DNA of 30,978 nt from JAPLGD01 sp041302745. GTDB lineage: Bacteria; Bipolaricaulota; Bipolaricaulia; UBA7950; UBA9294. Where the stretch lies: NCBI GenBank assembly GCA_041302745.1, contig JBFYQP010000009.1, positions 1 to 30,978 on the forward strand, in the 5' to 3' direction. The notes below the pieces were generated by a model that was not told where the DNA came from, did no database searches, and was given only the letters and a program-made list of their open reading frames with translations. This document shows positions 1 to 8,600 of this stretch, in pieces. The position numbers and the translations under genes were made by a program. Position 1 is the first letter of the stretch. Each line of letters opens with the position of its first letter.

Positions 1-725
1 AACTGCGACGTCGGGTGCGCTGGGAGACCATCGCGATGGTGTTCCAGGGGGCGATGAACTGCCTCACCCCGGTGTACACGATCGAGAAGCAGATGCGGGA
101 AACGCTGCAGCAGCACCGAACCATGGAGAAGGCGGAGGCCAAGGAGAGGATGAGAAACTACCTCAACCTGGTCGGCCTCTCCGACGACGTGCTGCGCCGT
201 TACCCGCACGAGCTCTCGGGGGGAATGAAGCAGCGGGTGGTCATTGCGACCGCCCTCTTCCTCGAGCCGAAGGTCATCATCTGCGACGAGCCGACGACGG
301 CGCTCGACGTCGTGGTCCAGGCCCAGATCATCAACCTCCTGAAGGACCTGAAGGAGCAGGTCGGCGTGTCGTTCATCTTCATCACCCACGACCTGTCGAT
401 CGAAGCAGAGGTCTCGGACCGAATCCTGGTGATGTACGCGGGCCGGATCGCCGAGCTCGGAACGAATGCGCAGATCTACGGACCGCAGGGGCCGGCGCAT
501 CCGTACACCCAGCGGCTTCTCGGCGCGACGCCTCGCCTCCACGAGGAAGTGGAGGAGCTAGCGTTCATTCCTGGAACGCCGCCCGACCTCATCGCGCCCC
601 CGGAGGGCTGCCGGTTCCACCCACGGTGCCCCGTCGTCCTGGAGCGGTGCGCGCACGACGATGTCCCGTTGCGGGAGATCGAACCCGATCACATGGTGGC
701 CTGCTGGAGGTGCTTCGATGAGTGA
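1..725 (+). CDS. Oligopeptide/dipeptide ABC importer ATP-binding protein, OppD/DppD type (5' end cut off)
   Basis: This is one of the two ATPases that power an Opp/Dpp-type uptake system at the inner membrane. The reading frame is open to the window edge, so the Walker A region lies outside. What remains starts just before the Q-loop (MVFQGAMN) and continues through the ABC signature LSGGMKQR, Walker B VIICDEP, the D-loop region TTALD and the H-loop THD. The C-terminal tail is the oligo_HPY extension found only in this transporter class. It carries CRFHPRC, a third Cys six residues on, and a last Cys in VACWRC, the pattern reported to hold a [4Fe-4S] cluster in mycobacterial OppD. A GTG at 15 is internal to the domain and is not the start. 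The gene overlaps the next ATPase by 8 bases (718-725). The substrate (peptide, or oligosaccharide as in some thermophile Opp families) cannot be told from the ATPase. Confidence 0.93.
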   Translation, partial: LRRRVRWETIAMVFQGAMNCLTPVYTIEKQMRETLQQHRTMEKAEAKERMRNYLNLVGLSDDVLRRYPHELSGGMKQRVVIATALFLEPKVIICDEPTTALDVVVQAQIINLLKDLKEQVGVSFIFITHDLSIEAEVSDRILVMYAGRIAELGTNAQIYGPQGPAHPYTQRLLGATPRLHEEVEELAFIPGTPPDLIAPPEGCRFHPRCPVVLERCAHDDVPLREIEPDHMVACWRCFDE

Positions 726-1779
726 GCCGATCCTCGTGGCGGAGAACCTGACGAAGTGGTTCCCGGTGAAACGGAGCCTCACGCAGGTCGCGCGGCGTGA
801 GCGCACGTGGGTCCGCGCCGTGGACGGGGTCTCCTTCTCCGTGGAGAAGGGCGAGATCTTCGGTCTCGTGGGAGAATCCGGATGCGGGAAGACGACGACC
901 GGCAAGCTGGTCATGAAGCTGCTCGACATCACGGACGGGACGCTGAAGCTGCAGGGCGAGGACGTGACCCACATCAAGGGAGCGGCGCTCGCGCAGCACC
1001 GGCGGCACGTCCAGATGATCTTCCAGGACCCGTACGCGTCGATGAATCCTCGGTTCACCGTCGAGGACGTGCTGATGGAGCCGCTCGAGATCCATAACGT
1101 CGGCAAGGACAAGGCCGAGCGTGACGTGTGGGTCCGCGAGATCCTCGAGGAGGTCAAGCTCTCGCCGCCGGACGAGTTCCTCGTGCGCTATCCGCACATG
1201 CTGAGCGGCGGCCAGCGCCAGCGGGCCGCCACGGCGAGAACGCTGATGTTGAATCCGAGCCTCATCGTCGCGGACGAGCCGGTGTCGATGATCGACCTGT
1301 CGACGCGGGCCGAGATCCTGTCGATGATGAAGCAGCTGCAGCGGGAGATGGGGCTGACGTACATCTACATCACCCACGACCTGTCGACGGCTCGGTATTT
1401 CACCGACCGGCTTGCGGTCATGTACCTGGGAAAGATCATCGAGATGGGGAAAGCCGGCACGCTGATCGACAAGGCCCTTCATCCATACACGAAGGCCTTG
1501 ATCGGCGCGGTGTGCGAGCCGGTCTCCGGGAAGGTCAACCAGATCAAGGACGTTCCCATCAAGGGAGAGATTCCCGCCGCGACGAACATCCCGACGGGAT
1601 GCCGGTTCCACCCACGGTGCCTGTACAGTGTTGCGGAGTGCTGGCAGGAGGAGGAACCTACGCTCGAAGACGTCGGCGGCGGCCACATGGTGGCGTGTCG
1701 ACGGCATCTCGAGATCGAGCGGCTGGGCAACGCCGCGCGGACGTCGGAAGCGTCTCTCGGCTTGAGACGGACGGCGTAG
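718..1779 (+). CDS. Oligopeptide/dipeptide ABC importer ATP-binding protein, OppF/DppF type
   Basis: Second ATPase of the importer, 353 residues, pairing with the upstream ATPase to form the nucleotide-binding dimer. The start is the ATG at 718 inside the ATGAGTGA overlap; frame upstream of it is only a shadow of the previous gene. Visible motifs are Walker A GESGCGKTTT (about residue 60), Q-loop FQDPYASMNP, signature LSGGQRQR, Walker B LIVADEP, D-loop SMIDLS and H-loop THD. The tail again has the oligo_HPY Cys pattern (CRFHPRC, then C, then VAC), so both ATPases may bind Fe-S. The permeases and binding protein are presumably upstream, outside the window. A strong hairpin lies 24 bases after the stop, so the operon probably ends here. 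Confidence 0.94.
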   Translation: MSEPILVAENLTKWFPVKRSLTQVARRERTWVRAVDGVSFSVEKGEIFGLVGESGCGKTTTGKLVMKLLDITDGTLKLQGEDVTHIKGAALAQHRRHVQMIFQDPYASMNPRFTVEDVLMEPLEIHNVGKDKAERDVWVREILEEVKLSPPDEFLVRYPHMLSGGQRQRAATARTLMLNPSLIVADEPVSMIDLSTRAEILSMMKQLQREMGLTYIYITHDLSTARYFTDRLAVMYLGKIIEMGKAGTLIDKALHPYTKALIGAVCEPVSGKVNQIKDVPIKGEIPAATNIPTGCRFHPRCLYSVAECWQEEEPTLEDVGGGHMVACRRHLEIERLGNAARTSEASLGLRRTA

Positions 1780-1803
1780 GCCGGCGACGAGGAGAGAAGC
1801 TCA

Positions 1804-1837
1804 GGAGGCCCTGGGGGGATCTCTCTCCAGGGCCTCT
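1804..1837 (+). terminator. Hairpin between the peptide transporter operon and gyrA
   Basis: AGGCCCTGG (1806-1814) pairs perfectly with CCAGGGCCT (1827-1835). The stem extends outward by a G-C and a G-T pair and inward by G-T and G-C pairs, leaving a four-base ATCT loop. It is followed by CTCCTTGG, so the U-tract is poor. Position after the transporter stop and just before gyrA suits a terminator, but it could also be a structured gyrA leader. Confidence 0.55.
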
Positions 1838-1857
1838 CCTTGGTGTTGCGAGGGGGG

Positions 1858-4314
1858 ATGGCCATGAAGGGCGCGCCCGAAGAGAAGTCTCGGGAAGAGA
1901 ACGAAGGAGTGACGGGTCGGCTCGAGCGCGTGTTCATCGAAGAGGAGATGCAGCAGTCGTACATCAACTACGCGATGAGCGTCATCCGCGGCCGCGCGAT
2001 TCCGGACATTCGCGACGGCCTAAAGCCGGTCCAGCGCAGGATCCTCTACGGAATGCGGGAGCTGGGAGTCGTCCCCGGGAAGCCGCACAGGAAGTCCGCG
2101 CGTGTGGTCGGCGACGTGATGGGAAAGTTCCACCCGCACGGGGATCTCGCGATCTACGACACCATGGTGAACATGGCCCAGGGGTTCTCGTTTCGTTATC
2201 CGCTCGTCGACGGGCAAGGCAACTTCGGCTCGATCGACGGCGACCCCCCGGCCGCAAACCGCTACACCGAGGCAAGGTTGTCGCGTGTCGCCATGGAGTT
2301 CCTGGAAGAGCTGGGCGAGAAGACGGTGGACTGGACGCCGAACTTCGACGAGTCCCTCGACGAGCCCGTCGTTCTTCCGGCGCGGGTTCCGAGCCTCTTG
2401 ATGAACGGGTCGTGGGGCATTTCGGTCGGCATGACGACCCAGATTCCGCCGCACCACCTCGGAGAGCTCATCGACGGGGTCGTCGCATTGATGGACGACC
2501 CGTTCCTTTCGGCCAAGGACCTCATGACGCACATCCCGGGGCCGGACTTCCCGACCGGCGGCGTGATCATGGGGCGAGCCGGCATCGAGGAGATGTACCG
2601 CACGGGCCTTGGAAAGATGACGGTTCGCGGCAAGGCCGCCATCGAGGACAACCAGATCGTGATCACCGAGATCCCCTTCCAGGTGAGGAAGTCGACGCTC
2701 GTGGAGACGATTGCCGCCAAGGTGCAGAACGGCGAGATCGACGGGGTATCCGACCTGCGCGACGAATCGGATCGCGACGGGTTGCGCATCGTCGTCGAGC
2801 TGAAGAAGACGGCCAACCCGAACGTCGTTCTGAACCAGCTGTACAAGTTCACACCGCTCGAACGGACGTTCTCGGCGATCTTCCTCGTGATCATCGACGG
2901 AAACCCGCGGACCCTTTCGCTGAAGGAGATCCTGAACTCGTTCATCGACTTCCGCCGAGAGGTCGTGCGGCGGCGGACGGAGCACCGCCTTGCCGTCGCG
3001 AAGGAGCGGGCGCACATCCTCGAGGGGTATCGGATCGCCCTTGCGAACATCGATCGCGTGATCGAGATCATCCGCACGGCGCGCGACACAGAGACGGAAA
3101 CCCGTCTCTTGCAGAAGGAGCTGGCGCTCACCGACGAGCAGATCGACGCGATCCTCAAGATGCGCCTGTCCCAGTTGCGGATCCTGGAGAGCGAGAAGAT
3201 CGACGTGGAGTACGAGGAGAAGAAGCGGGCGATCGCCGAGTACGAGGAGATCCTCGGAAGCGAGGTGACGCTCGACGAGACGATCAAGCGAGAGCTGCGC
3301 GAGATCGCGGAGGCGTTCCCGGACGCGCGGCGCACGACGCTCGCCAACGAGGACGGGTCGGTTGACTTCAACGAGCTGATCCCCGATTACGACCTGATGG
3401 TGACGGTGACCCGACGAGGATACGTGAACGCGCCGCGAGCCCAGGAGTTCCGCAGCCAGGGGCGGGGCGGCAAGGGGGTTATCGGTCAGCGAACGAAGGA
3501 CGACGACTACGTGGCCGTGACCTGTCTCGCCAACGCCCGGGACGAGCTTCTCTTCTTCAGCGACCGGCGCAGGGTGTACCGCACTCAGGGCTACAAGTTG
3601 CCGTCGCTCGGGCGCGACGCGGCCGGGAAGAACGTGCGGAGCTTCGTGCCGCTCGAGCAGGAGGAACTCGTTCGGTCCATCCTCCCGGTGCGGAGCTTCG
3701 GAGACGTCGGGGATGAGCTGTGCTTGATGGCGACCGCGAACGGGATCGTCAACAAGAACCGGCTCGACGACTACTCGAACGTCAACGCCAACGGGATCAT
3801 CGCCCTCAATGCCGACGACGACGATCGCCTGGTCGACGTGGCGGTCGGCGACGGGGGAGGCGACGTCATCCTCGCATCGTGGCGCGGTCAGACGATTCGC
3901 TTCCGCGAGGACGAGGTGCGGCTGACGAAGCGGCCCTCCCGAGGCGTCATCGGGATCCGCCTCGAGGAAGAGGACCATGTCATCGGCATGGCGTGCCTCG
4001 GGCGCGAGATCACGATGGACAAGAAGCTCCTCATGGTGACGACTCGCGGCTACGGAAAGCGCGTCGCTCTCGACGACTTCCCCGTCCAGGGGCGGGGCGG
4101 CAAGGGCGTGCAGGGGATCAAGCTCGATCCGGAGTGCGGGGAGCTCGTCTCTGTCGTCATCGTCTCCGACCAGGACGAGATCATCATCACGACCGAACAG
4201 AAGGTCATCCGGATCGTCGCCGGGGACATCAACGTGTATCGACGCTACGCTCGTGGCGTCCGGCTCATTCAGCTCGAGGAGGACGACCGGATCGTCTCCG
4301 TCGTCCGAACGTGA
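1858..4314 (+). CDS. gyrA: DNA gyrase subunit A
   Basis: Breakage-reunion subunit of gyrase, the ATP-driven enzyme that introduces negative supercoils. About 818 residues, a normal GyrA length. The active-site Tyr is in AANRYTEARL (codon 2263-2265, residue 136). The quinolone region reads HPHGDLAIYD, with Leu where E. coli has Ser83. The C-terminal pinwheel has a GyrA box QGRGGKG (3457-3477) and a second identical box (4087-4107); the box separates GyrA from ParC. The start is uncertain: ATG 1858 abuts a GAGGGGGG stretch, and ATG 1864 sits six bases after it and may be the better start. An in-frame TTG at 1840 has no such site. tyrS follows 12 bases after the stop, probably in the same transcript. 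Confidence 0.96.
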   Translation: MAMKGAPEEKSREENEGVTGRLERVFIEEEMQQSYINYAMSVIRGRAIPDIRDGLKPVQRRILYGMRELGVVPGKPHRKSARVVGDVMGKFHPHGDLAIYDTMVNMAQGFSFRYPLVDGQGNFGSIDGDPPAANRYTEARLSRVAMEFLEELGEKTVDWTPNFDESLDEPVVLPARVPSLLMNGSWGISVGMTTQIPPHHLGELIDGVVALMDDPFLSAKDLMTHIPGPDFPTGGVIMGRAGIEEMYRTGLGKMTVRGKAAIEDNQIVITEIPFQVRKSTLVETIAAKVQNGEIDGVSDLRDESDRDGLRIVVELKKTANPNVVLNQLYKFTPLERTFSAIFLVIIDGNPRTLSLKEILNSFIDFRREVVRRRTEHRLAVAKERAHILEGYRIALANIDRVIEIIRTARDTETETRLLQKELALTDEQIDAILKMRLSQLRILESEKIDVEYEEKKRAIAEYEEILGSEVTLDETIKRELREIAEAFPDARRTTLANEDGSVDFNELIPDYDLMVTVTRRGYVNAPRAQEFRSQGRGGKGVIGQRTKDDDYVAVTCLANARDELLFFSDRRRVYRTQGYKLPSLGRDAAGKNVRSFVPLEQEELVRSILPVRSFGDVGDELCLMATANGIVNKNRLDDYSNVNANGIIALNADDDDRLVDVAVGDGGGDVILASWRGQTIRFREDEVRLTKRPSRGVIGIRLEEEDHVIGMACLGREITMDKKLLMVTTRGYGKRVALDDFPVQGRGGKGVQGIKLDPECGELVSVVIVSDQDEIIITTEQKVIRIVAGDINVYRRYARGVRLIQLEEDDRIVSVVRT

Positions 4315-4326
4315 GGGACAAGGATC

Positions 4327-5532
4327 ATGGACGCGATCGAACGGCTCGTGGAAGAGAAGCTGGGACGGGGAGTTCATGATCTCGTCCCGCGTGAGGACCT
4401 CGTCGCCAAGCTCCGCCGATCGAAAGAGACGGGCAAGCCGCTGCGGGTCAAGCTCGGCATCGATCCCTCGGCGCCGCACCTGACCTTCGGACACTCCGTG
4501 CCGCTGCGGAAGATGCGGCAGTTTCAGGATCTTGGACACACGGGGGTTCTCGTCGTCGGGGACTTCACCCGCCGGATTGGGGATCCGTCGGGGAGAGCGT
4601 CGACGCGGGCCCTCATGTCGGAGGCCGAGATCGAGCGGAACATGGCGACGTACAAGGACCAAGCGTTCAAGATCCTCGACCCGGCCCGGACGGAGGTCGT
4701 CTACAACTCGACGTGGCTCGGGGCCATGACGTTCGCCGACGTGATCCAGCTGACGGCGAAGTACACGGTGGCGCGCATGCTGGAGCGCGACGACTTCGCC
4801 AAGCGCTACGCCGAGAATCGCTCGATCAGCGTGCTCGAGTTCCTCTACCCGCTTGCTCAGGCCTACGACTCCGTCGCCATCCGCGCGGATGTCGAGCTTG
4901 GCGGAGCGGACCAGCTGTTCAACCTTCTCGTCGGGAGGGACATCCAACGCGAGTACGGCCAAGAGCCGCAGGTCGCGCTGACCGTCCCGCTCCTCGTTGG
5001 CTTGGACGGCGAGCGCGCGATGAGCCAGTCGACGGGGAACTACGTTGGGATCGGCGAGACGCCGAAGGAGATGTACGGAAAGCTCCTATCGATCCCCGAC
5101 GCACTCATCGGGCCGTACTTCGACGCTCTGACGGACGTCGACGGCGAATCGGTCAAGAAGGAGATCCACGACAGTCCGCGCGATGCGAAGCGGCGGCTGG
5201 CGCGGACCCTCGTCACGAAGTTCCACAGCGCCGCGGCGGCCGCGGAAGCCGAGGCCGAGTTCGACCGGATCCACGTGCGCCACGAGCGACCGGCCGACGT
5301 GCCGCAGAGGGCTCTCGACCGATCGAAGCTGAAGGCCGACGGGACGATCTGGGTGATCGACCTCCTCGAAGCCTCGGGGCTCGTCAAGAGCCGCGGCGAG
5401 GCAAAGCGCGTCATCGAGCAGGGCGGAGCTCGCGTCAACGAGGAGCGGATTGAGTCTCCCGACGTCGATGTCCCGTTCAGCCCTCCGGTTCTCGTCCAGG
5501 TCGGCAAACGGGCGTTTGTCGAGCTCGTCTAG
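4327..5532 (+). CDS. tyrS: Tyrosyl-tRNA synthetase
   Basis: Class I synthetase that charges tRNA-Tyr in the cytosol; 401 residues, the size of the TyrZ-like group. The N-terminal Rossmann domain has GDFTRRIGDPSGR and the Tyr-binding LGGADQLFNLLVGRDIQR. The C-terminal 60 residues are an S4 RNA-binding domain (SRGEAKRVIEQGGARVNEE). Two signature motifs deviate. The HIGH region reads PHLTFGH, and the KMSKS loop reads AMSQS (5017-5031, residues 231-235), without either lysine. The rest of the family pattern, including GNYVGIGETPKEMYGK, is intact, so I still expect an active enzyme. ATG 4327 follows an AAGGA ribosome site 12 bases after gyrA; no separate promoter is evident. Confidence 0.94.
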   Translation: MDAIERLVEEKLGRGVHDLVPREDLVAKLRRSKETGKPLRVKLGIDPSAPHLTFGHSVPLRKMRQFQDLGHTGVLVVGDFTRRIGDPSGRASTRALMSEAEIERNMATYKDQAFKILDPARTEVVYNSTWLGAMTFADVIQLTAKYTVARMLERDDFAKRYAENRSISVLEFLYPLAQAYDSVAIRADVELGGADQLFNLLVGRDIQREYGQEPQVALTVPLLVGLDGERAMSQSTGNYVGIGETPKEMYGKLLSIPDALIGPYFDALTDVDGESVKKEIHDSPRDAKRRLARTLVTKFHSAAAAAEAEAEFDRIHVRHERPADVPQRALDRSKLKADGTIWVIDLLEASGLVKSRGEAKRVIEQGGARVNEERIESPDVDVPFSPPVLVQVGKRAFVELV

Positions 5533-5570
5533 CCCGGCGGACGCGGCCTTGTAGCTCGAAGCGGAGGGCG

Positions 5571-5621
5571 ACGGGTCTCCCGTTCCCTGACGGAGGCCGC
5601 CCGACCGGCTGAGATTCGGGC
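5571..5621. terminator. Possible hairpins between converging tyrS and the PKD-protein gene
   Basis: Two small stems lie in the 90-base gap between the converging stops: ACGGG/CCCGT with a TCT loop (5571-5583) and GCCCGA/TCGGGC with an 11-base loop (5599-5621). Neither has a U-tract. They are weak candidates for transcript ends on either strand. Confidence 0.25.
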
Positions 5622-5622
5622 C

Positions 5623-8600
5623 CTACTGGACGTCGATCTCGATCACGAGCGAGTCGGTGTTGCCGCCGTCGTCCGTGACGGTGAGGCGGACCTCGAACGT
5701 GCCTGCCGCCGGGAAGACGAAGACGGCAATGGGGTCGGTGGCGTCCGTCGTGCCGTTGCCGTCGAAGTCCCAGGCGTAGCCGGTGATGGTCCCGTCGAGG
5801 TCGATCGACGGCTCCCCGCTGAACATGACCGTCTCGCCGGCCTTGGGGGAGAGGGGCATGTACTGGACGTCGGCGATCGGAGGCTGTGAGGAGGCCGGCG
5901 CGACCGAGGACGTCGGCGTCACCGGCGCGGAGGGCGTTGGGCTCGCGACCTCGAGCACGCGCGTGACCGTGTCGCGGTTCCCTCCGTCATCCGTGACCGT
6001 TAGGCTCACGGGGTAGGAGCCGGCATCGGGGAAGACGCGCAGGGCCGAGGGACCGGAGGCGTCGCTCTTTTCGTCCCCGTCGAAGTCCCACGCGTAGCTC
6101 ACGATCCGCCCATCGAAGTCGATCGACGCGGACCCGTCGAAGGCCACCGCGGCGCCCGGCGCGGGCGCGGCCGGGGAGACCTCGAAGTCGGCGATCGGAG
6201 GCTTGAAGCTCCCCGCGACGGGGGAGGCGGCTCCCGAAGGCGTCAGAACCTCGACGACGACCGTCTTCTTGTCGACGTTGCCGGCGTCGTCCGTCACGGT
6301 CAGCGTGACGGACGCTCGACCGGGGACATCGAACGAGTGGACCACGGAGACCCCGCCTGCGTCCCTCGCTCCATCCGCGTCGAAGTCCCAGCCGTAGTCG
6401 ACGATGGTTCCGTCGAAGTCGAAGGAGTCGGACGCGTCGAAAGTGACCGCGTCCCCGGCTGTGGGCGCTGCCGGGAGGTAGCCGAAGTCGGCGGTCGGCG
6501 GCTGGTAGGTGATGAGCACCTCACGTGGCCGGATGTGGCCTCCGATGGCGACAGGCGGCGCGCCGAGGGCCGTGACGTCGATCTGGAGCGTATCGGCCGT
6601 CGTGAACGCGAACCGTGCCGGCAGGGATCGTGAATCGACGGAGAGAACGTACGTTCCGGGTACGAGGTCATAGAAGGCGAAGTCGCCGCGCGCGCTCGAC
6701 GCGGAGGACAGAGAGACTCCGTCGGAACCCGTCAGGATGAGGCGGATCCCGCCAAGCCCTCCCTCCGCGCTCTGACGGACTCCGTTCTGATCCGCATCTT
6801 CGTAGACGGCGCCGCGGAGAATCACGACCGGGGATAGGGGGACGGCCAGGTTCACGCGTTGGCCCGCGAGGAGAGCCACCGCGATGGGATCGGGGGCCGC
6901 GGCATCGGCAGGGAGTTCCGTGACCGCCACGTCGTACGCGCCCGGAGCCAGAGGCGGGAAGCGGAAGGCTCCGTCCGCGTCCGTGGAGGCCTGGCGGCCG
7001 CCGGCGGCGAGAACGGCTCCCTCGACCGGCGGGTCGTCCGCGTCGTATGCCCCGTTCCCGTTCCGATCGATGAACAGCCGCCCCTCGATGCGTCCTTTGG
7101 TCACAAGGAAGGGGGCAAGCACGCCGAAGCTCACCCGCGCCGAGATTCCCCATCCGAACGCCGGGGATGTGACGCCGTCGCGATCCCACGCCATCGTGCT
7201 GGAGAGGGCAAGGTCGACGTCGTCGGATACCCGGAGGAGTACGGATGCGTCGACGTCGTAGTCGTCGAGCTCGTTGCGGAAGGTGATCGACGCCTCATGG
7301 AGGGTGCCCTCGGGACGCAGAACGACGGCGGCGTTGGACGTCGCCGACAGCGTGGCTCCGGTGACGACATCGACGTACGTCTCCTGCTGCAGTCGCAGGA
7401 AGGCATAGAAGCCATCCACGGAGAGCCCGACGCCCTGCGTGTGGGTGAGCGTTCGAACGTGGCTCCCCGCCAAGCGATCGACTTGGTCGGCGATCCGGCC
7501 GTCGAAGGCGTACGGGAAGACCCCGGCGGATTGAGACAAGCTGTAGGCGACAAGGAGGCTGACGTCATCCCGGACTGCCGGATCCGCGCCGCGGATGCGT
7601 TCGAACTCGAGGGTGGTTCGCAGCTCGGGGCCACCGGCGATCGGGCGGGCGAAGAGGTTGAAGCCGAGGGAATCCTCGACCAGGGTGTCGACGGCCGGGT
7701 CGCCGACGACGTTGTCCTTCACGTGGGCGAGCGAGATGCCGATCGAGAGCGCCGTCAGGCGCAGCCGCTGAGCGATCTCGACGCCCGCGGAGTCGCTGCG
7801 AAGTCCAGGGAAGTACGTGTCGACACAGAACGCGCTCGCCGCCAGGAAGTAGGCCGTCGTATCGATCGACGTGTTGGCGAAGAAGGCGTGTCCGAGGAGG
7901 CCGTTGTCGGTGCCTACGGCGCCCTCCATGCGGAGCGTCCAATCCGTCAACGGTTCGGCGAACGCGGTCGCACTCCAGATCGACTCCTGCGTCGCCGGAC
8001 TCCGCGCGTCGGAATAGGCAATCCCAAGGTTTGCCGCCTCGGGGCCGAGGGTGACGTAGCCGCCGAAGCGTGCCTCGTCTCCGTCGATCCCTCCGACGAG
8101 CGCGAGATCGGCAAACGCCGTGTCCACCGCCGCATATCCGCCTTCGCACGTGACGTCGACGAAGTCCGTGAGCATCCTCGACACGTAGCCGAGTGCGAAC
8201 GACGTGGGATCGAGGCGGTAGAGAACGACGTAGGACACGACGTCGAGTGGGTTCGATCCGAACGGCGACTCGGCGCTGAGCGATGCGGAGAGGTAGCCGC
8301 CGAGGACGCGTCCGGAGGCGGCGAACGAAAGGCGACTGTCCCACGTGCCGTCGGTCTCGCTGCGATCGACGCCGATGCGGAGCCGACCCGCGAGCAGTTC
8401 GACCAGAGAGCCGCCGACGACGGAGGGGGTCGGCGGACGAATCGACGTGAACAGGACGGCCTCGGCGGTGACGTCGGCGTGGAGCGCGGAGGTGACCGTG
8501 ACCGTGAGGACGTCGCGGCCTGCAGACGTGCTCTGCGGCACGGAGATCCGTACGGCGAACGTCCTGTGCTCTTGAGGAGCGAGCGCGATCGAGGTCGGGG

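Noticed and set aside
1128..3365. A 745-codon open frame in another phase across the second ATPase and gyrA
   Set aside because: It bridges two unrelated real genes and their intergenic hairpin and consists of Arg/Gly/Ala-rich sequence.
2020..4962. A very long open frame antisense to gyrA and tyrS
   Set aside because: High-GC codon bias opens antisense frames. The translation is Arg/Asp/Leu-rich with no domain, and the plus strand holds two clear families.
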